Below are positions 25,311 to 34,879 of a stretch of DNA of 64,000 nucleotides, piece by piece (within the stretch, counting starts at the first letter, position 1; every line of letters starts with the position of its first letter). The notes under the pieces were generated by a model, which saw nothing but the letters and a program-made list of their open reading frames with translations, ran no database searches and had not been told where the DNA came from. The stretch is from Alcaligenaceae bacterium (GTDB lineage Bacteria > Pseudomonadota > Gammaproteobacteria > Burkholderiales > Burkholderiaceae_B). The stretch covers positions 248,001-312,000 of the forward strand of contig JACCEP010000003.1 of assembly GCA_013416395.1 (NCBI GenBank). Direction: 5' to 3'. The position numbers and the translations under genes are program-made.

Positions 25311-25964
25311 TTACCAAGTTTGAGGCTCCCAGTTCTGGTCGTTGTTGTCTTTGAGCATACCCACCTTGATCAATGTATTTGACTCAAAATAATAGGGCGG
25401 TACGGGCAAATTAAGCGGGGCAGGAAAGTTTGCCAGTACCCGGCCTGACAGGTCGTAGCGTGTGCCATGGCAGGGGCACAGAAAGCCGCCTGGCCAGGTG
25501 GGGTCTAATGACCCGGGCGTGGGCATATACGTCGGAATACAACCAAGATGGGTACAAATGCCAACCAATACCAGAAACTCGGGCTTGATGGCGCGAAAGC
25601 CTTCTTTCAAATTGAGGTTTTGCATGTCGGGAGGTTGCTGGGAGGTAAGTGAAAGGGGGTCTGCCAGCAACGACTCCATTTTTGGCAATGCGGCCAACTC
25701 TTCTTTGGTGCGATGCACCACCCAGATTGGCCGGCCGCGCCATGCCGCAGTAATCATGTCTCCGGGAGCGATCTTGCTGACGTCTATGTCGACGGGGCCA
25801 GCGGCCGCTAATGCCCGCGCGCTGGGCTTCATTGAGTCGACAAATGGAACAGCCGTTGCTATGGTGCCTGCGGCTCCCATTGTGACCGCCGTGCCCAGTA
25901 AGAGGCGACGTTTTCTCAGGATGATTTCGGGGTGATGAAACTTGGCATCTAGTTCTTTGTTCAT
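25311..25964 (-). CDS. petA: Ubiquinol-cytochrome c reductase Rieske iron-sulfur subunit
   Basis: This 217-residue Rieske protein has a twin-arginine-like N-terminus (RKRRLLLG) and one membrane anchor. The C-terminal 2Fe-2S domain carries box I CTHLGC (about residue 138) and box [11 protein letters not shown] (about 163), which give the two Cys and two His ligands plus the disulfide pair. It normally transfers electrons in the cytochrome bc1 complex from ubiquinol to cytochrome c1. No cytochrome b or c1 gene is adjacent, which is unusual because petABC normally forms one operon. It may be a second, dispersed paralogue. Confidence 0.88.
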   Translation of the reverse strand: MNKELDAKFHHPEIILRKRRLLLGTAVTMGAAGTIATAVPFVDSMKPSARALAAAGPVDIDVSKIAPGDMITAAWRGRPIWVVHRTKEELAALPKMESLLADPLSLTSQQPPDMQNLNLKEGFRAIKPEFLVLVGICTHLGCIPTYMPTPGSLDPTWPGGFLCPCHGTRYDLSGRVLANFPAPLNLPVPPYYFESNTLIKVGMLKDNNDQNWEPQTW

Positions 25965-26149
25965 GATTAGAACCTTGCTTTAATTTGATTTATTCAAGGA
26001 AGGTGTCCAAAACACGATTAGTCTGGCCGTCTTTACCCCGTATTCAAAAACAAGAACCACTGCGGGCTATTGGGCGATGCAGGCATGTACAACCCATTTC
26101 GAGCACTCTCTGCTGTAGATGACCGGAGCTGGCCATAAAAAGTTCCGCA

Positions 26150-27640
26150 CTAAGCGTCAACGGCTTTAACACCCAGCAGAAGCTGCCCTTTGAAGCCTTT
26201 GCTGGAAGACAAAGGGATGACGTATTGCTCCTTTACCTGTTCGGCAAGCGTGCCCGTAGACTCGCTCCATTTGTTATCGGTGCTCACGTAACGTACATTG
26301 AACCCGTCTGCTGAATGCGTCACACGAATGGTTAACGTGTCGCGATACAGGTACTCGCCCTCGACATGCTGATCCAGCCAGAGAAAACCGTCAATGTTAT
26401 AGCCCGTTGTTGAAACAGCAAGCTCCACCGAAAAGACAAGTGTGCGCCCCAGTGTTATTTTTTTACTGTCCAGAAATACCGAAAACAGCATCGGGGAGCG
26501 CGGCGCATCTAGTTCTGCGCGCTCAATCTTTAATAACTCATCGTAGCCGCGCAGCACTGCACTATAGGTGTCGCACCTCCGCTCGGTGAGGTTGTAGCTC
26601 ATTTCCCCTCGAGGCGCCACGGTTGCCTCGAAATAATAGGAGGCACGAACGGTTTTGCCTGCATCCTTGGCCTTTTGCACTGAAGGAGGCAACGGCAAAC
26701 ACTCAACGGCTAATTCGCCGTCTGCACGGACGTCACCAAACAGAAATCGCACCAGGTTTTGGTAGCCTTCCTCAGAATTGACGACACCATAAGGGCCACT
26801 ATGGCTGCGATAAGCGAAAGCTCTCGGTGCCTTGCTAACGGTAGCGTTCTCGATTTGCACCAGCCCATCGCTCATTTCACCGGCAAGCCGTTTGGAAAGC
26901 CCCAGAGCAACCTCATAGTCGCGGTGATTAGTACCGACAAAACAGAAGAACTTCTGTGGGTCGAACTTGCCATCGAGCGAGTCAACACGATCGCGTTGCC
27001 CGGTCATGCCAAGAAACTCGGCGATTTTCTTGCGGTTAAAGTTATTCATGTCCCACAGGCCCAGAAAAGCGGGCACGTTCAGGCCCGCCATCTCGATGCC
27101 GTTATGTGGTGTTGCGTAAGTGAAAACCTTGTCTACCAAGCTTCGATCGGCCTTGGTGCTTATCTCATCGTTTTGCAGAAAACTGCGCACGACAAGGCCT
27201 CCCATAGAGTGAGCCACCAGATGGACCTTAAACTGATCAAGCAATGTTTTATCATCGCCACAGACTTGCTTGCGAACCCCGTGAATCAGATCCTTCAAGC
27301 CGGCTGCCGCCTCGGGTATGGACAATACCTTACCCGTACCCAAATCCGAATCAGCCGGGTCGTAGTAACGGTAAATAATGATGCTGCGCGCCTGAATTGT
27401 GCCTGCAATTTCCAGGCCATCAGAAAAAATGTCACGATAGCCATAGTCTTTCATCAAGCGGATCAACGGAGACTCAAAAACATGCCGAACCACGCGGCCG
27501 TCCCAGGCCTGCCGGGCCTTGGTGGCACCAAGATTAAAGCCCATGTAGGGCGTTGACACCGTTGCCGCGATTTCGCCTGGCGTCATTGCATAGCCACGAA
27601 CGTAGATAATGGGGTAGTAAGGCGCGAGCTGGTTTGCCAT
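26150..27640 (-). CDS. Alpha/beta-hydrolase, lipase/PGAP1-like
   Basis: This protein of 496 residues has an alpha/beta-hydrolase start (PIIYVRGYAMTP near residue 10, the oxyanion strand) and a nucleophile elbow AHSMGG with Ser145, so it is a probable esterase or lipase. The C-terminal 200 residues (from about 300) are beta-rich and not recognised. No signal peptide is visible, so a cytosolic or non-classically exported location is likely. The ATG at 27640 is chosen because GAGAGG lies upstream and the N-terminal extension to 27802 is not hydrolase-like. It stands alone, divergent from the CHRD gene. Confidence 0.7.
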   Translation of the reverse strand: MANQLAPYYPIIYVRGYAMTPGEIAATVSTPYMGFNLGATKARQAWDGRVVRHVFESPLIRLMKDYGYRDIFSDGLEIAGTIQARSIIIYRYYDPADSDLGTGKVLSIPEAAAGLKDLIHGVRKQVCGDDKTLLDQFKVHLVAHSMGGLVVRSFLQNDEISTKADRSLVDKVFTYATPHNGIEMAGLNVPAFLGLWDMNNFNRKKIAEFLGMTGQRDRVDSLDGKFDPQKFFCFVGTNHRDYEVALGLSKRLAGEMSDGLVQIENATVSKAPRAFAYRSHSGPYGVVNSEEGYQNLVRFLFGDVRADGELAVECLPLPPSVQKAKDAGKTVRASYYFEATVAPRGEMSYNLTERRCDTYSAVLRGYDELLKIERAELDAPRSPMLFSVFLDSKKITLGRTLVFSVELAVSTTGYNIDGFLWLDQHVEGEYLYRDTLTIRVTHSADGFNVRYVSTDNKWSESTGTLAEQVKEQYVIPLSSSKGFKGQLLLGVKAVDA

Positions 27641-27896
27641 GATGGGCCTCTCTGAACAGGTATTCAGGCGGGGTCGCGAAGCGCTCAGGAGGGTTGGTAG
27701 TAATGCTGCGCCTCGATGACACACCAGAAACTGCCTGTAGGGTTGAACAATCATGCTGCCGACAATGCTGACATAGTACCCGGCTAATACAGTAGCAGGC
27801 ACACTATATGCTGAATGAGAGATCTGTCTTCAAATCAATCATGAGTTGAAGACAGCCGGCAGTTGCGCCGGGGTCTCTACGACAAGGAGTGTTTAT

Positions 27897-28340
27897 ATGA
27901 GCAGCAATAAACTTTTCACTAAAACCCGTCTGGCGGTTCTGGCAAGCAGCGTGATGATCGCTGGTATGGCTGGCGGCTATGGCGTTGCCATGGCTGCGCA
28001 AAGCAAAGTGATGCTAAGTGGTGCTCACGAAGTGCCGGCTGTCACGACATCTGCCAAAGGTGAGGGCACGATCACAATTGAGGACAACATGGCTGTCACC
28101 GGCAGCGTTACAACGTCGGGGCTGAACGGGACCATGGCGCACATTCATGAAGCAGCAGCCGGTAAAAACGGCCCGCCCATCATTACCCTGGAAAAAAAGG
28201 GTGATAACGAATGGATGGTGCCGGCAAATGCCAAACTTACCGATGCACAATACAAGGCTTATAAGGCAGGCGATCTTTATGTCAACGTGCACAGCGACGC
28301 CCACAAGGGAGGCGAAATTCGAGATCAACTAAAGCCTTAG
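27897..28340 (+). CDS. Exported CHRD-domain protein
   Basis: This 147-residue secreted protein has a signal peptide (to about AMAA, residue 34), and almost all of the mature part is one CHRD domain. HEVPAVTTSAKGEGTITI is at the front, AHIHEAAAGKNGPPIITL in the middle, and the end is YVNVHSDAHKGGEIRDQL. CHRD domains occur in secreted proteins of many bacteria, and their biochemical role is unsettled. AAGGAG precedes the ATG by 7 bases. It is monocistronic. Confidence 0.88.
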   Translation: MSSNKLFTKTRLAVLASSVMIAGMAGGYGVAMAAQSKVMLSGAHEVPAVTTSAKGEGTITIEDNMAVTGSVTTSGLNGTMAHIHEAAAGKNGPPIITLEKKGDNEWMVPANAKLTDAQYKAYKAGDLYVNVHSDAHKGGEIRDQLKP

Positions 28341-28512
28341 CATCTGATCAAACTCGCCAGACTCTCGCGAAACTTGCGAACGACGCCTATCATATCTGCT
28401 GTGCCATGCGCATCGCATGGTGCAGTATTAAACTCGACAGGTCGCTAGTTCTATAGATGATAGGGCGAAACGCGTGCCGGCACTTGGGCTGTCTACCTCA
28501 AGGAGCTTCAAA

Positions 28513-29412
28513 ATGAGTGTTATCGCATTTGTAGGATTGGGGTCCATGGGGTTGCCCATGGCAACGAATCTGCTATTGAAAGGGCACGAGGTCAGGGGCG
28601 TAGATCTTGATAAGCAATCTTGCGCAGCATTTATTCAAGCGGGCGGTAGTATCTTGGCCTCTGCTGCAGAGGCCACCCGAGATGCCGATATGCTGATCGT
28701 GATGGTTGTTAATGCCCAGCAGGCAGAACAGATCCTCACGCAACCTGACGTATTGAGCGGCCTGAAAAGCACTGGCATTGTCTGCGTCATGGCAACCTGC
28801 CAGCCAGCCGCCATGCGACATCTAAACACACTCGTGCAAAGCGCCGGCCGACGGTTTATTGATGCACCCGTCTCAGGCGGGGTTGTGGGTGCCGAGTCGG
28901 GTACGCTCACAATTATGGCGGCTACCGAGCAAGCGTGCTTCGAAGAGGCTGCACCCGTTCTGAAGCAGATGGGTGAGCGTCTGTTCCACGTTGGCGAGCA
29001 GCCTGGTCAGGGCGCTATGGTTAAAGCGGTTAACCAGTTATTGTGTGGCGTGCATATTGCCGTAACCGCAGAAGCCTTCAGCCTTGCGGCAAAGGCCGAC
29101 ATTAATCCGGAGCTTTTACTGGAGATCATGAGTGGCTCTGCCGCCTCTAGCTGGATGTTGCGCGACCGTGGGCCGCGCATGCTGCAAGATAACCCTGCCG
29201 TCTCAAGCGCCGTCGACATTTTCGTAAAGGATCTGGACATTGTGCTCAGTGCGGGCAAAGACGTTAAGGCGGCACTGCCGCTTGCCGCTGCCGCCTACCA
29301 GATGTTTTTGACTTCTTCAGGCCGTGGAGACGGTCGAGCCGACGACAGCCAGGTAATCCGCAGTTATCAGGTGCTTAACGGCACAAGCCTGACGTCACAG
29401 CCAACAAAGTGA
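28513..29412 (+). CDS. ltnD: NAD-dependent beta-hydroxyacid dehydrogenase, L-threonate dehydrogenase-like
   Basis: This 299-residue member of the 3-hydroxyisobutyrate dehydrogenase family has the Rossmann motif GLGSMGLPMA (residues 7-16), the substrate loop DAPVSGGVVGAESGTLTIM (about 118-136) and the catalytic Lys in MVKAVNQLL (about 174). VNQLLCGVHIAVTAEAF, SSWMLRDR and SAVDIFVKDLDIVL resemble L-threonate dehydrogenase, which oxidises C2 of four-carbon sugar acids to 2-oxo acids. AGGAG precedes the ATG. A denD-like gene lies 5.5 kb downstream in the same catabolic island. The partner kinase and aldolase genes of the known pathway are not in the window. Family sure, exact substrate inferred. 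Confidence 0.75.
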   Translation: MSVIAFVGLGSMGLPMATNLLLKGHEVRGVDLDKQSCAAFIQAGGSILASAAEATRDADMLIVMVVNAQQAEQILTQPDVLSGLKSTGIVCVMATCQPAAMRHLNTLVQSAGRRFIDAPVSGGVVGAESGTLTIMAATEQACFEEAAPVLKQMGERLFHVGEQPGQGAMVKAVNQLLCGVHIAVTAEAFSLAAKADINPELLLEIMSGSAASSWMLRDRGPRMLQDNPAVSSAVDIFVKDLDIVLSAGKDVKAALPLAAAAYQMFLTSSGRGDGRADDSQVIRSYQVLNGTSLTSQPTK

Positions 29413-29884
29413 CCCGATGGCTGGGCGCGCTCGCATGGGGTCACTAGATTGGGAGGCAGACAAAATCTTGAACTACGTGATCAATATGACGCTACACGCC
29501 GCAGGGTACTTATGCGTACACTTGGGATGCTAGGGCTTGCTGTAGCGCTGTCCCTCGGGTTTGTGCCCATTGAAGCGATACAACATCGCGCCGTAACATA
29601 AAGTGGCATTCGTTGCCGTCTGGAAGTTTACGTTTCAAGCTGTTGGTTTCCGGTACTCTCCCGGAGTCTCCGTAGCTGCAAGCCCCAATGGGTTTATAAG
29701 TAAACCCAAGGCGCACACCGAAACTCCCGTCTCTACCGATATCTACGCCCCGTGTTGCCAAACCAAGGTGCGACCGGTCACGGCCCGCCAGAGATTTGCT
29801 CCTGAATGCCCACTGGTTTATATGCCTGAATAGTCTCCGCACACTGCGAAAAGTCGATGTGCAGCACCGCATAACCAAAAGGAA
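29413..29884. other. Gene-poor stretch upstream of the sugar ABC operon
   Basis: These 472 bases have no gene I can support. A 29-codon frame (29512-29601) with an AGGG sequence before its ATG looks like a bare signal peptide and then stops. A minus-strand frame across the region belongs to a longer frame antisense to the ATPase gene. The promoter of the ABC operon is presumably in the last part of the stretch, but no clear -35/-10 pair was found. Confidence 0.4.
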
Positions 29885-30970
29885 ATGATGCATATGTCTA
29901 CCGTAGGGATTCATGGCGTTCAGAAGTACTTCGGTGGCACTCAGGTTATTCGGGGAGTCGATATTGATATTAAGGATGGCGAGTTCACGGTGCTTGTGGG
30001 GCCATCGGGCTGCGGAAAATCCACGCTGCTGCGCATGATCGCCGGCCTGGAAGAGATCTCTGAAGGCCAGATCATGATTAACGACAAAGTCGTTAATGAC
30101 ATGCAACCCAAAGAGCGGGATGTCGCCATGGTGTTTCAAAACTATGCGCTTTATCCTCATATGACGGTGTTCGAAAATATGGCTTTCTCGCTAAAGCTTG
30201 CCAAGTTCGACAAAGCCGAAATCAAAAGCCGCGTTGCTCGCGCAAGCCAGACTCTGGGGCTGGACGAGTTGCTGGAAAGATACCCACGGCAATTGTCGGG
30301 AGGCCAACGCCAGCGTGTGGCAATGGGCCGCGCCATCGTGCGCAATCCTCAGGTGTTTCTGTTCGACGAACCGCTATCCAATCTCGACGCGAATTTGCGT
30401 GTGCAGATGCGTACTGAAATCCGCGAGCTCCACCAGAGGCTGCGCACGACATCCATTTACGTGACACATGATCAGATTGAAGCCATGACCATGGGCGATC
30501 AAATCGTGGTTATGAATGACGGCCGCGTTGAACAGCGGGGTTCACCACTGGATTTATACGACCACCCAGACAACCTGTTTGTCGCCAAATTCATTGGCTC
30601 GCCGTCCATGAATTTTTTCACCTGTACGGCCCATAAAGAAAACGGCAATACATTGGTTGAGTTTGCAGACGGCACTCGCATTGCGGCCCCCGAATCCGGC
30701 AAGTTAGCGGTGCAGGGGCAAGCACTCGTCTTCGGCATACGCCCGGAACATGTCGTAGTGGGTGTCGAAGGACCAGGGCTAAAAGCCTCAGTCAAACTGG
30801 TAGAACTGACCGGTGCCAATACAGAAATTCATTACCAGTTTGCGGGTGTGGCCGCCGTTTCCGTATCCAATGAACGGTACACCTTCAAGCTCGATGACGT
30901 CGTGTACCTGTACCCCGACACCACCCGAGCACACCTCTTCGATGCGGAAAGTGGAAAAAACCTGGGCTAA
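29885..30970 (+). CDS. ugpC: Sugar-type ABC transporter ATPase (MalK/UgpC family)
   Basis: This cytosolic ATPase of about 361 residues powers the transporter encoded by the next three genes. Walker A is GPSGCGKST (about residue 39), the signature is LSGGQRQRVAMGRAI (about 138), Walker B leads to DEPLSNLDANLR, and the switch His is in THDQIEA. A C-terminal TOBE-type regulatory domain covers about 240-361. Three in-frame ATGs (29885, 29888, 29894) follow AAGGA; the third, giving MSTVGIHGVQKYF, is also plausible. The ATPase gene comes first in the operon, unlike most MalK-type operons. Confidence 0.9.
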   Translation: MMHMSTVGIHGVQKYFGGTQVIRGVDIDIKDGEFTVLVGPSGCGKSTLLRMIAGLEEISEGQIMINDKVVNDMQPKERDVAMVFQNYALYPHMTVFENMAFSLKLAKFDKAEIKSRVARASQTLGLDELLERYPRQLSGGQRQRVAMGRAIVRNPQVFLFDEPLSNLDANLRVQMRTEIRELHQRLRTTSIYVTHDQIEAMTMGDQIVVMNDGRVEQRGSPLDLYDHPDNLFVAKFIGSPSMNFFTCTAHKENGNTLVEFADGTRIAAPESGKLAVQGQALVFGIRPEHVVVGVEGPGLKASVKLVELTGANTEIHYQFAGVAAVSVSNERYTFKLDDVVYLYPDTTRAHLFDAESGKNLG

Positions 30971-31096
30971 AGCCTGAACGCAGCACAACTGCATCATGAA
31001 ACGTCTTTTAGTACTGGAAGGAGCAGCATCACGCGCCAACCAGGCATTTGTAGGTTTATCAACCAACATGCGACAAGGAACTAAAGGAGTGGAGAC

Positions 31097-32419
31097 ATGG
31101 CAACGCAAACAAGGCGGGATTTTCTGATATCTTCTGGTGCGATAGCAGCGGCATCCGCTGTCGGGGCATCAGGCTCGGCTTTTGCTGCAGATAAGCCCGA
31201 CATGGGGTTTAAGATTGAATCGGGTGCAAAACTAAGCGTTCTGCGATGGACACAGTTTGTGTCTGCCGAAGAAAAGCGCTGGATGGAAAACACCAAAAAA
31301 TTCACAGACCTGACGGGTGTAGAAGTCCAGATGGACCGGGCGGGCTTCGAAGACATTCGGCCCAAGGCCGCTGTTGCGGCGCGTATCGGGGCGGGCCCCG
31401 ACATTATTCTTGGCTGGTTTGACGACCCACACCGCTACCCGGATAAATTGGTCGACGTGTCAGAAGTGGCCAATAACCTGGCCAAGAAATACGGTGGCTG
31501 GTATGACGTGTGCAAAACCTATGGCATGAGTGGCGACAAATGGATAGGGCTGCCGATCGCCGTTATCGGAAACGAGATGGTCTATCGAAAAAGTCATGTT
31601 CAGGCAGCAGGATTCGATACATTTCCCACAGACTTTCCCGGGTTTTTGAAGCTCTGCCAGGCCCTTAGCGCGAAAGGTACGCCTCCGGGGTTCCCGTTAG
31701 GCCATTCGGTGCTTGACGGTAATGGATGGACCTACTGGGTACTATGGGGCCACGGTGGCAAGGTGGCCGACGAGAAAGGTAAAGTTGTCCTGGATTCGCC
31801 AGAAACAGTTGCGGCACTGGAATTTGTGCAGCAACTGTACAAAACGTTTCCACCGGGGACCTTGTCCTGGCTGGACCCTTCCAACAATACGGCGTTCTTT
31901 GATGAAAAAGTAAGCCTCATCAATAACGGTATTTCAGTATATTTTGCGGCGCTGAATTCAACCGACCCCAAGCGCCATGCCATGGCCGAAGACATCTTCC
32001 ATGCCCACCTGCCGATAGGCCCGGTTGGCAAACCCACCGAACTGCAGGGCATCACGCAGATGATGCTGTTCAACTACACCAAGTACCCGAACGCAGCAAA
32101 GGCCTACATGCAGTTCATGATGGAAGCCGACCAGTACAACGCCTGGTTACATGATTCGCTGGGCTATGTGGGCCAGACACTAAAGGCGTACGAAAAGAAC
32201 CCGATCTGGACATCGGACCCCAAGATTACGGTGTATCGGGATGTGGCCAGCCGAATGCTGCCTGATGGCTATGCAGGCCCATTGGGCACCGCCTCTGCTG
32301 CCGTGATGGCAGACTATATCGTCATTGACATGTTTGCCTCTGCAGCCAGCGGTCAGCAAACTCCGAAACAGGCTGCCGCTGCAGCGGCCAAAAGGGCGGA
32401 ACGCTACTACAACGCTTGA
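31097..32419 (+). CDS. Sugar-type ABC transporter substrate-binding protein (Tat-exported)
   Basis: This 440-residue family 1 binding protein begins with a twin-arginine signal (TRRDFLISSG followed by an Ala-rich stretch to about SAFA). It is therefore probably exported folded by Tat, which is less usual for sugar-binding proteins. The mature part has the typical LSVLRWTQFV start and later a GPDIILGWFDDPHRYPDKL segment. AAAGGAG precedes the ATG. The context (ltnD-like and denD-like dehydrogenases) suggests a sugar acid or polyol as ligand (inference). The next gene is separated by an inverted repeat. Confidence 0.88.
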   Translation: MATQTRRDFLISSGAIAAASAVGASGSAFAADKPDMGFKIESGAKLSVLRWTQFVSAEEKRWMENTKKFTDLTGVEVQMDRAGFEDIRPKAAVAARIGAGPDIILGWFDDPHRYPDKLVDVSEVANNLAKKYGGWYDVCKTYGMSGDKWIGLPIAVIGNEMVYRKSHVQAAGFDTFPTDFPGFLKLCQALSAKGTPPGFPLGHSVLDGNGWTYWVLWGHGGKVADEKGKVVLDSPETVAALEFVQQLYKTFPPGTLSWLDPSNNTAFFDEKVSLINNGISVYFAALNSTDPKRHAMAEDIFHAHLPIGPVGKPTELQGITQMMLFNYTKYPNAAKAYMQFMMEADQYNAWLHDSLGYVGQTLKAYEKNPIWTSDPKITVYRDVASRMLPDGYAGPLGTASAAVMADYIVIDMFASAASGQQTPKQAAAAAAKRAERYYNA

Positions 32420-32424
32420 TGGGC

Positions 32425-32466
32425 GATGCGACAGGCCGAGTCAGACAGTTTGCGACAGGTCGCATC
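32425..32466 (+). promoter_or_regulatory. Intercistronic inverted repeat after the sugar-binding protein gene
   Basis: Perfect 8-bp arms GATGCGAC (32425-32432) and GTCGCATC (32459-32466) enclose a 26-base loop, starting 5 bases past the stop codon. There is no T tract. It is one of four such elements between binding-protein and downstream transporter genes in this window. Confidence 0.55.
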
Positions 32467-32547
32467 TTGATTACTCAGTTTCCTATAACCCAAGCCTTGA
32501 GGCGCCATGTCTGATGGCGGCTCGGGCTGGTTTTCCGGGATTCACTC

Positions 32548-33447
32548 ATGTTATTTCGTAGTCTGAACAATCGAAATACGCTGGGGCTGCTGTTCATGCT
32601 TCCAGCTGCCGCGATTTTGCTGTTTTTTCTGGCTTATCCGTTAGGCCTGGGGATATGGCTGGGGTCTACGGACACAACGCTTGCAGGGCCCGGAAAATGG
32701 ATAGGGCTGGATAACTATATCTACCTTGCACAAGACCCCATTGCCCAATTGGCACTTTTCAACACCATTGTCTACACCGTGGTGGCAAGCATTATCAAGT
32801 TTGCACTGGGTTTGTGGCTGGCACTGATCTTAAATCAGAATGTGCCTTTTAAGACCCTGTTTCGTTCGCTTGTACTGCTGCCCTGGATAGTGCCAACAGC
32901 GCTTTCCGCACTTGCCTTTTGGTGGCTTTATAACCCGCAATTTTCGGTGTTCAGCTGGTTGCTGGTGAAAATGGGCCTTATTGACAACTACATCGACTTT
33001 CTGGGCACGCCCTGGAATGCACGGTTCTCCGTCATCGCCATGAACATCTGGCGCGGCATTCCGTTCGTCGCCATTACCTTGCTGGCAGGGCTGCAGACCA
33101 TCTCGCCAACCCTGTATGAGGCCGTCTCCATTGATGGCGCCTCTCCCTGGCAGAAGTTTCGTTACGTGACCTTGCCGTTGCTGACACCAATTATCGCGGT
33201 CGTCATGACGTTTTCCGTGCTGTTTACGTTTACAGACTTTCAGCTTATTTGGGTGCTGACGCGAGGTGGCCCCTTGAATGCAACGCACCTGATGACAACA
33301 CTTTCTTATCAGCGCGCCATCACGGGTGGGTCACTGGGAGAGGGCGCCGCATTGGCAATTATGATGATCCCATTTCTGCTTGCCGCCATTCTGTTTTCCT
33401 ATTTTGGATTGCAACGTCGTGCATGGCAACGAGGGGGTGACAAATGA
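32548..33447 (+). CDS. Sugar-type ABC transporter permease 1 (MalF/UgpA type)
   Basis: This 299-residue inner-membrane permease has six expected spans and the family EAA loop YEAVSIDGASPWQKFRYV followed by TLPLLTPII (about residues 190-216), where the ATPase docks. It overlaps the second permease gene (ATGA at 33444). No long N-terminal MalF-type periplasmic insertion is present, so it is closer to UgpA-like permeases. Confidence 0.9.
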   Translation: MLFRSLNNRNTLGLLFMLPAAAILLFFLAYPLGLGIWLGSTDTTLAGPGKWIGLDNYIYLAQDPIAQLALFNTIVYTVVASIIKFALGLWLALILNQNVPFKTLFRSLVLLPWIVPTALSALAFWWLYNPQFSVFSWLLVKMGLIDNYIDFLGTPWNARFSVIAMNIWRGIPFVAITLLAGLQTISPTLYEAVSIDGASPWQKFRYVTLPLLTPIIAVVMTFSVLFTFTDFQLIWVLTRGGPLNATHLMTTLSYQRAITGGSLGEGAALAIMMIPFLLAAILFSYFGLQRRAWQRGGDK

Positions 33448-34322
33448 AAAAAACCACCAAAAACCAAGAAGACCAGGGCATGGCGTTTTTGCAGTCGATA
33501 CCCCGACGCTGGGTCACGATTTATATCCCGTTAATCATCTTCATGATTATTCTATTGTTCCCGTTTTACTGGATGATTATTACCTCATTCAAGCCAGACG
33601 CTCAACTGAACTCTAGTGATGCAAACCCGTTTATCGTGGTGGGGGTCACGTTCGATCACTACAAAGACCTGATATTCAATACAGCCTTTCCGAAGTGGAT
33701 GTGGAATACGCTCATGGTCGCATTCATGGCCACGTTTATTTCGCTGTTTACCAGCGCATTCGCAGCCTATGCCATTGAGCGCCTACGCTTTCGAGGATCG
33801 AAGCAGGTAGGGCTTTCGGTGTTTTTCGCCTACTTGGTGCCGCCTTCCATTCTGTTTATTCCGCTTGCCTCCATTGTGTATCAGCTGGGTCTGTTCGATA
33901 GCCCCTGGGCATTAATCTTTATTTACCCGACGTTTTTGATCCCATTTTGTACCTGGCTTTTAATGGGGTATTTTCGCACCATACCTTACGAAATTGAGGA
34001 ATGCGCCCTGGTCGACGGCGCAACCAACTGGCAGATTCTTACCAAAATTATTTTGCCTCTGGCGGTTCCTGGCCTGATATCAGCGGGGATTTTTGCATTT
34101 ACGCTTTCCTGGAATGAATACATTTACGCGTTGACGTTTATCTCGTCGACCTCAGAAAAGACGGTTGCCGTAGGCGTGGTCACCGATATTATCGAAGGCG
34201 ACGTTTATCACTGGGGCCAGCTTATGGCAGGCGCCGTATTAGGGTCTTTGCCTGTTGCATTGGTGTATTCGCTTTTTGTTGAATACTATGTGTCGGGGAT
34301 GACGGGTGCCGTCAAAGAGTAG
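33444..34322 (+). CDS. Sugar-type ABC transporter permease 2 (MalG/UgpE type)
   Basis: This 292-residue inner-membrane permease carries the EAA loop EIEECALVDGATNWQILTKI followed by LPLAVPGLISAGIFAF (about residues 183-215) and the family C-terminus. A hydrophilic N-terminal arm of about 20 residues (KKTTKNQEDQG...) precedes the first span. It is translationally coupled to permease 1 and is the last transporter gene; a small GlcG-type gene follows after 68 bases. Confidence 0.9.
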   Translation: MKKTTKNQEDQGMAFLQSIPRRWVTIYIPLIIFMIILLFPFYWMIITSFKPDAQLNSSDANPFIVVGVTFDHYKDLIFNTAFPKWMWNTLMVAFMATFISLFTSAFAAYAIERLRFRGSKQVGLSVFFAYLVPPSILFIPLASIVYQLGLFDSPWALIFIYPTFLIPFCTWLLMGYFRTIPYEIEECALVDGATNWQILTKIILPLAVPGLISAGIFAFTLSWNEYIYALTFISSTSEKTVAVGVVTDIIEGDVYHWGQLMAGAVLGSLPVALVYSLFVEYYVSGMTGAVKE

Positions 34323-34390
34323 AACAGCCGCGAGTGCATAACTCGCCGGGCACCGGTTCAAGAACAATTCAACGATTACAGAGGGGAAAA

Positions 34391-34801
34391 ATGGCTTCAA
34401 TCAAATTGTCTCAAGCGCTGCAAGTTCTGGAGCAGGGCGTTGAGCGTATGGATAACCCCGCAGGAAAAGCTGTCTGTCTTTCAATCTGTGATGCGCAAGG
34501 CTTTCTGGTCAGTTTTGTTCGCATGGACAAAGCCACTCTGCGCAGCATTGAAATTGCTCAGCGCAAGGCCTACAGCAGTGTGAGGCTCGGGCTGACAACA
34601 GCAGCCTTTGATGCCAGACTCAAACGCGAAAACATACCGATAGGTTATTTTGCAGATGGTTTACTGACGGCACTGCCCGGCGGCTCGGTAATACACAATG
34701 CAAGCGGCGACATTATCGGTGGCGTGGGCGTAAGTGGCCTTACGCCACAAGAAGACCAGGAACTTGCCGATGATCTGGCAGGCTTTGCCATGACGCTTTG
34801 A
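34391..34801 (+). CDS. GlcG/HbpS-family protein (DUF336)
   Basis: This 136-residue small soluble protein of the GlcG/HbpS family is often found in glycolate, propanediol and sugar-acid catabolic operons. Family features visible are a front AVCLSICDAQGFLVSFVRMD segment, a middle AQRKAYSSVRLGLTT and the Gly-rich PGGSVIHNASGDIIGGVGVSG near residue 95. GAGGGG precedes the ATG at 34391. Some relatives bind heme or cobalamin, but no function in this pathway is established. Confidence 0.82.
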   Translation: MASIKLSQALQVLEQGVERMDNPAGKAVCLSICDAQGFLVSFVRMDKATLRSIEIAQRKAYSSVRLGLTTAAFDARLKRENIPIGYFADGLLTALPGGSVIHNASGDIIGGVGVSGLTPQEDQELADDLAGFAMTL

Positions 34802-34879
34802 CGAGATCCAACGGTACATAGCGCCGCCGTGGTGGCCGCGTTGAAATGGTCGGCCCGGCGCAGCAATGAGGAGATTGAT

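Noticed and set aside
26759-27556. Plus-strand frame opposite the lipase-like gene
   Set aside because: The minus-strand frame has the AHSMGG elbow and a good start; this one has neither motif nor start signals.
29512-29601. A 29-codon plus-strand frame resembling a bare signal peptide, with AGGG upstream
   Set aside because: Too short to judge and without continuation in another frame; noted only in the description of the gap.
29510-30160. Minus-strand frame of 216 codons overlapping the sugar ABC ATPase
   Set aside because: Its N-terminal part is the usual antisense shadow of an ABC ATPase, and the rest lies in a gene-free gap without recognised similarity.
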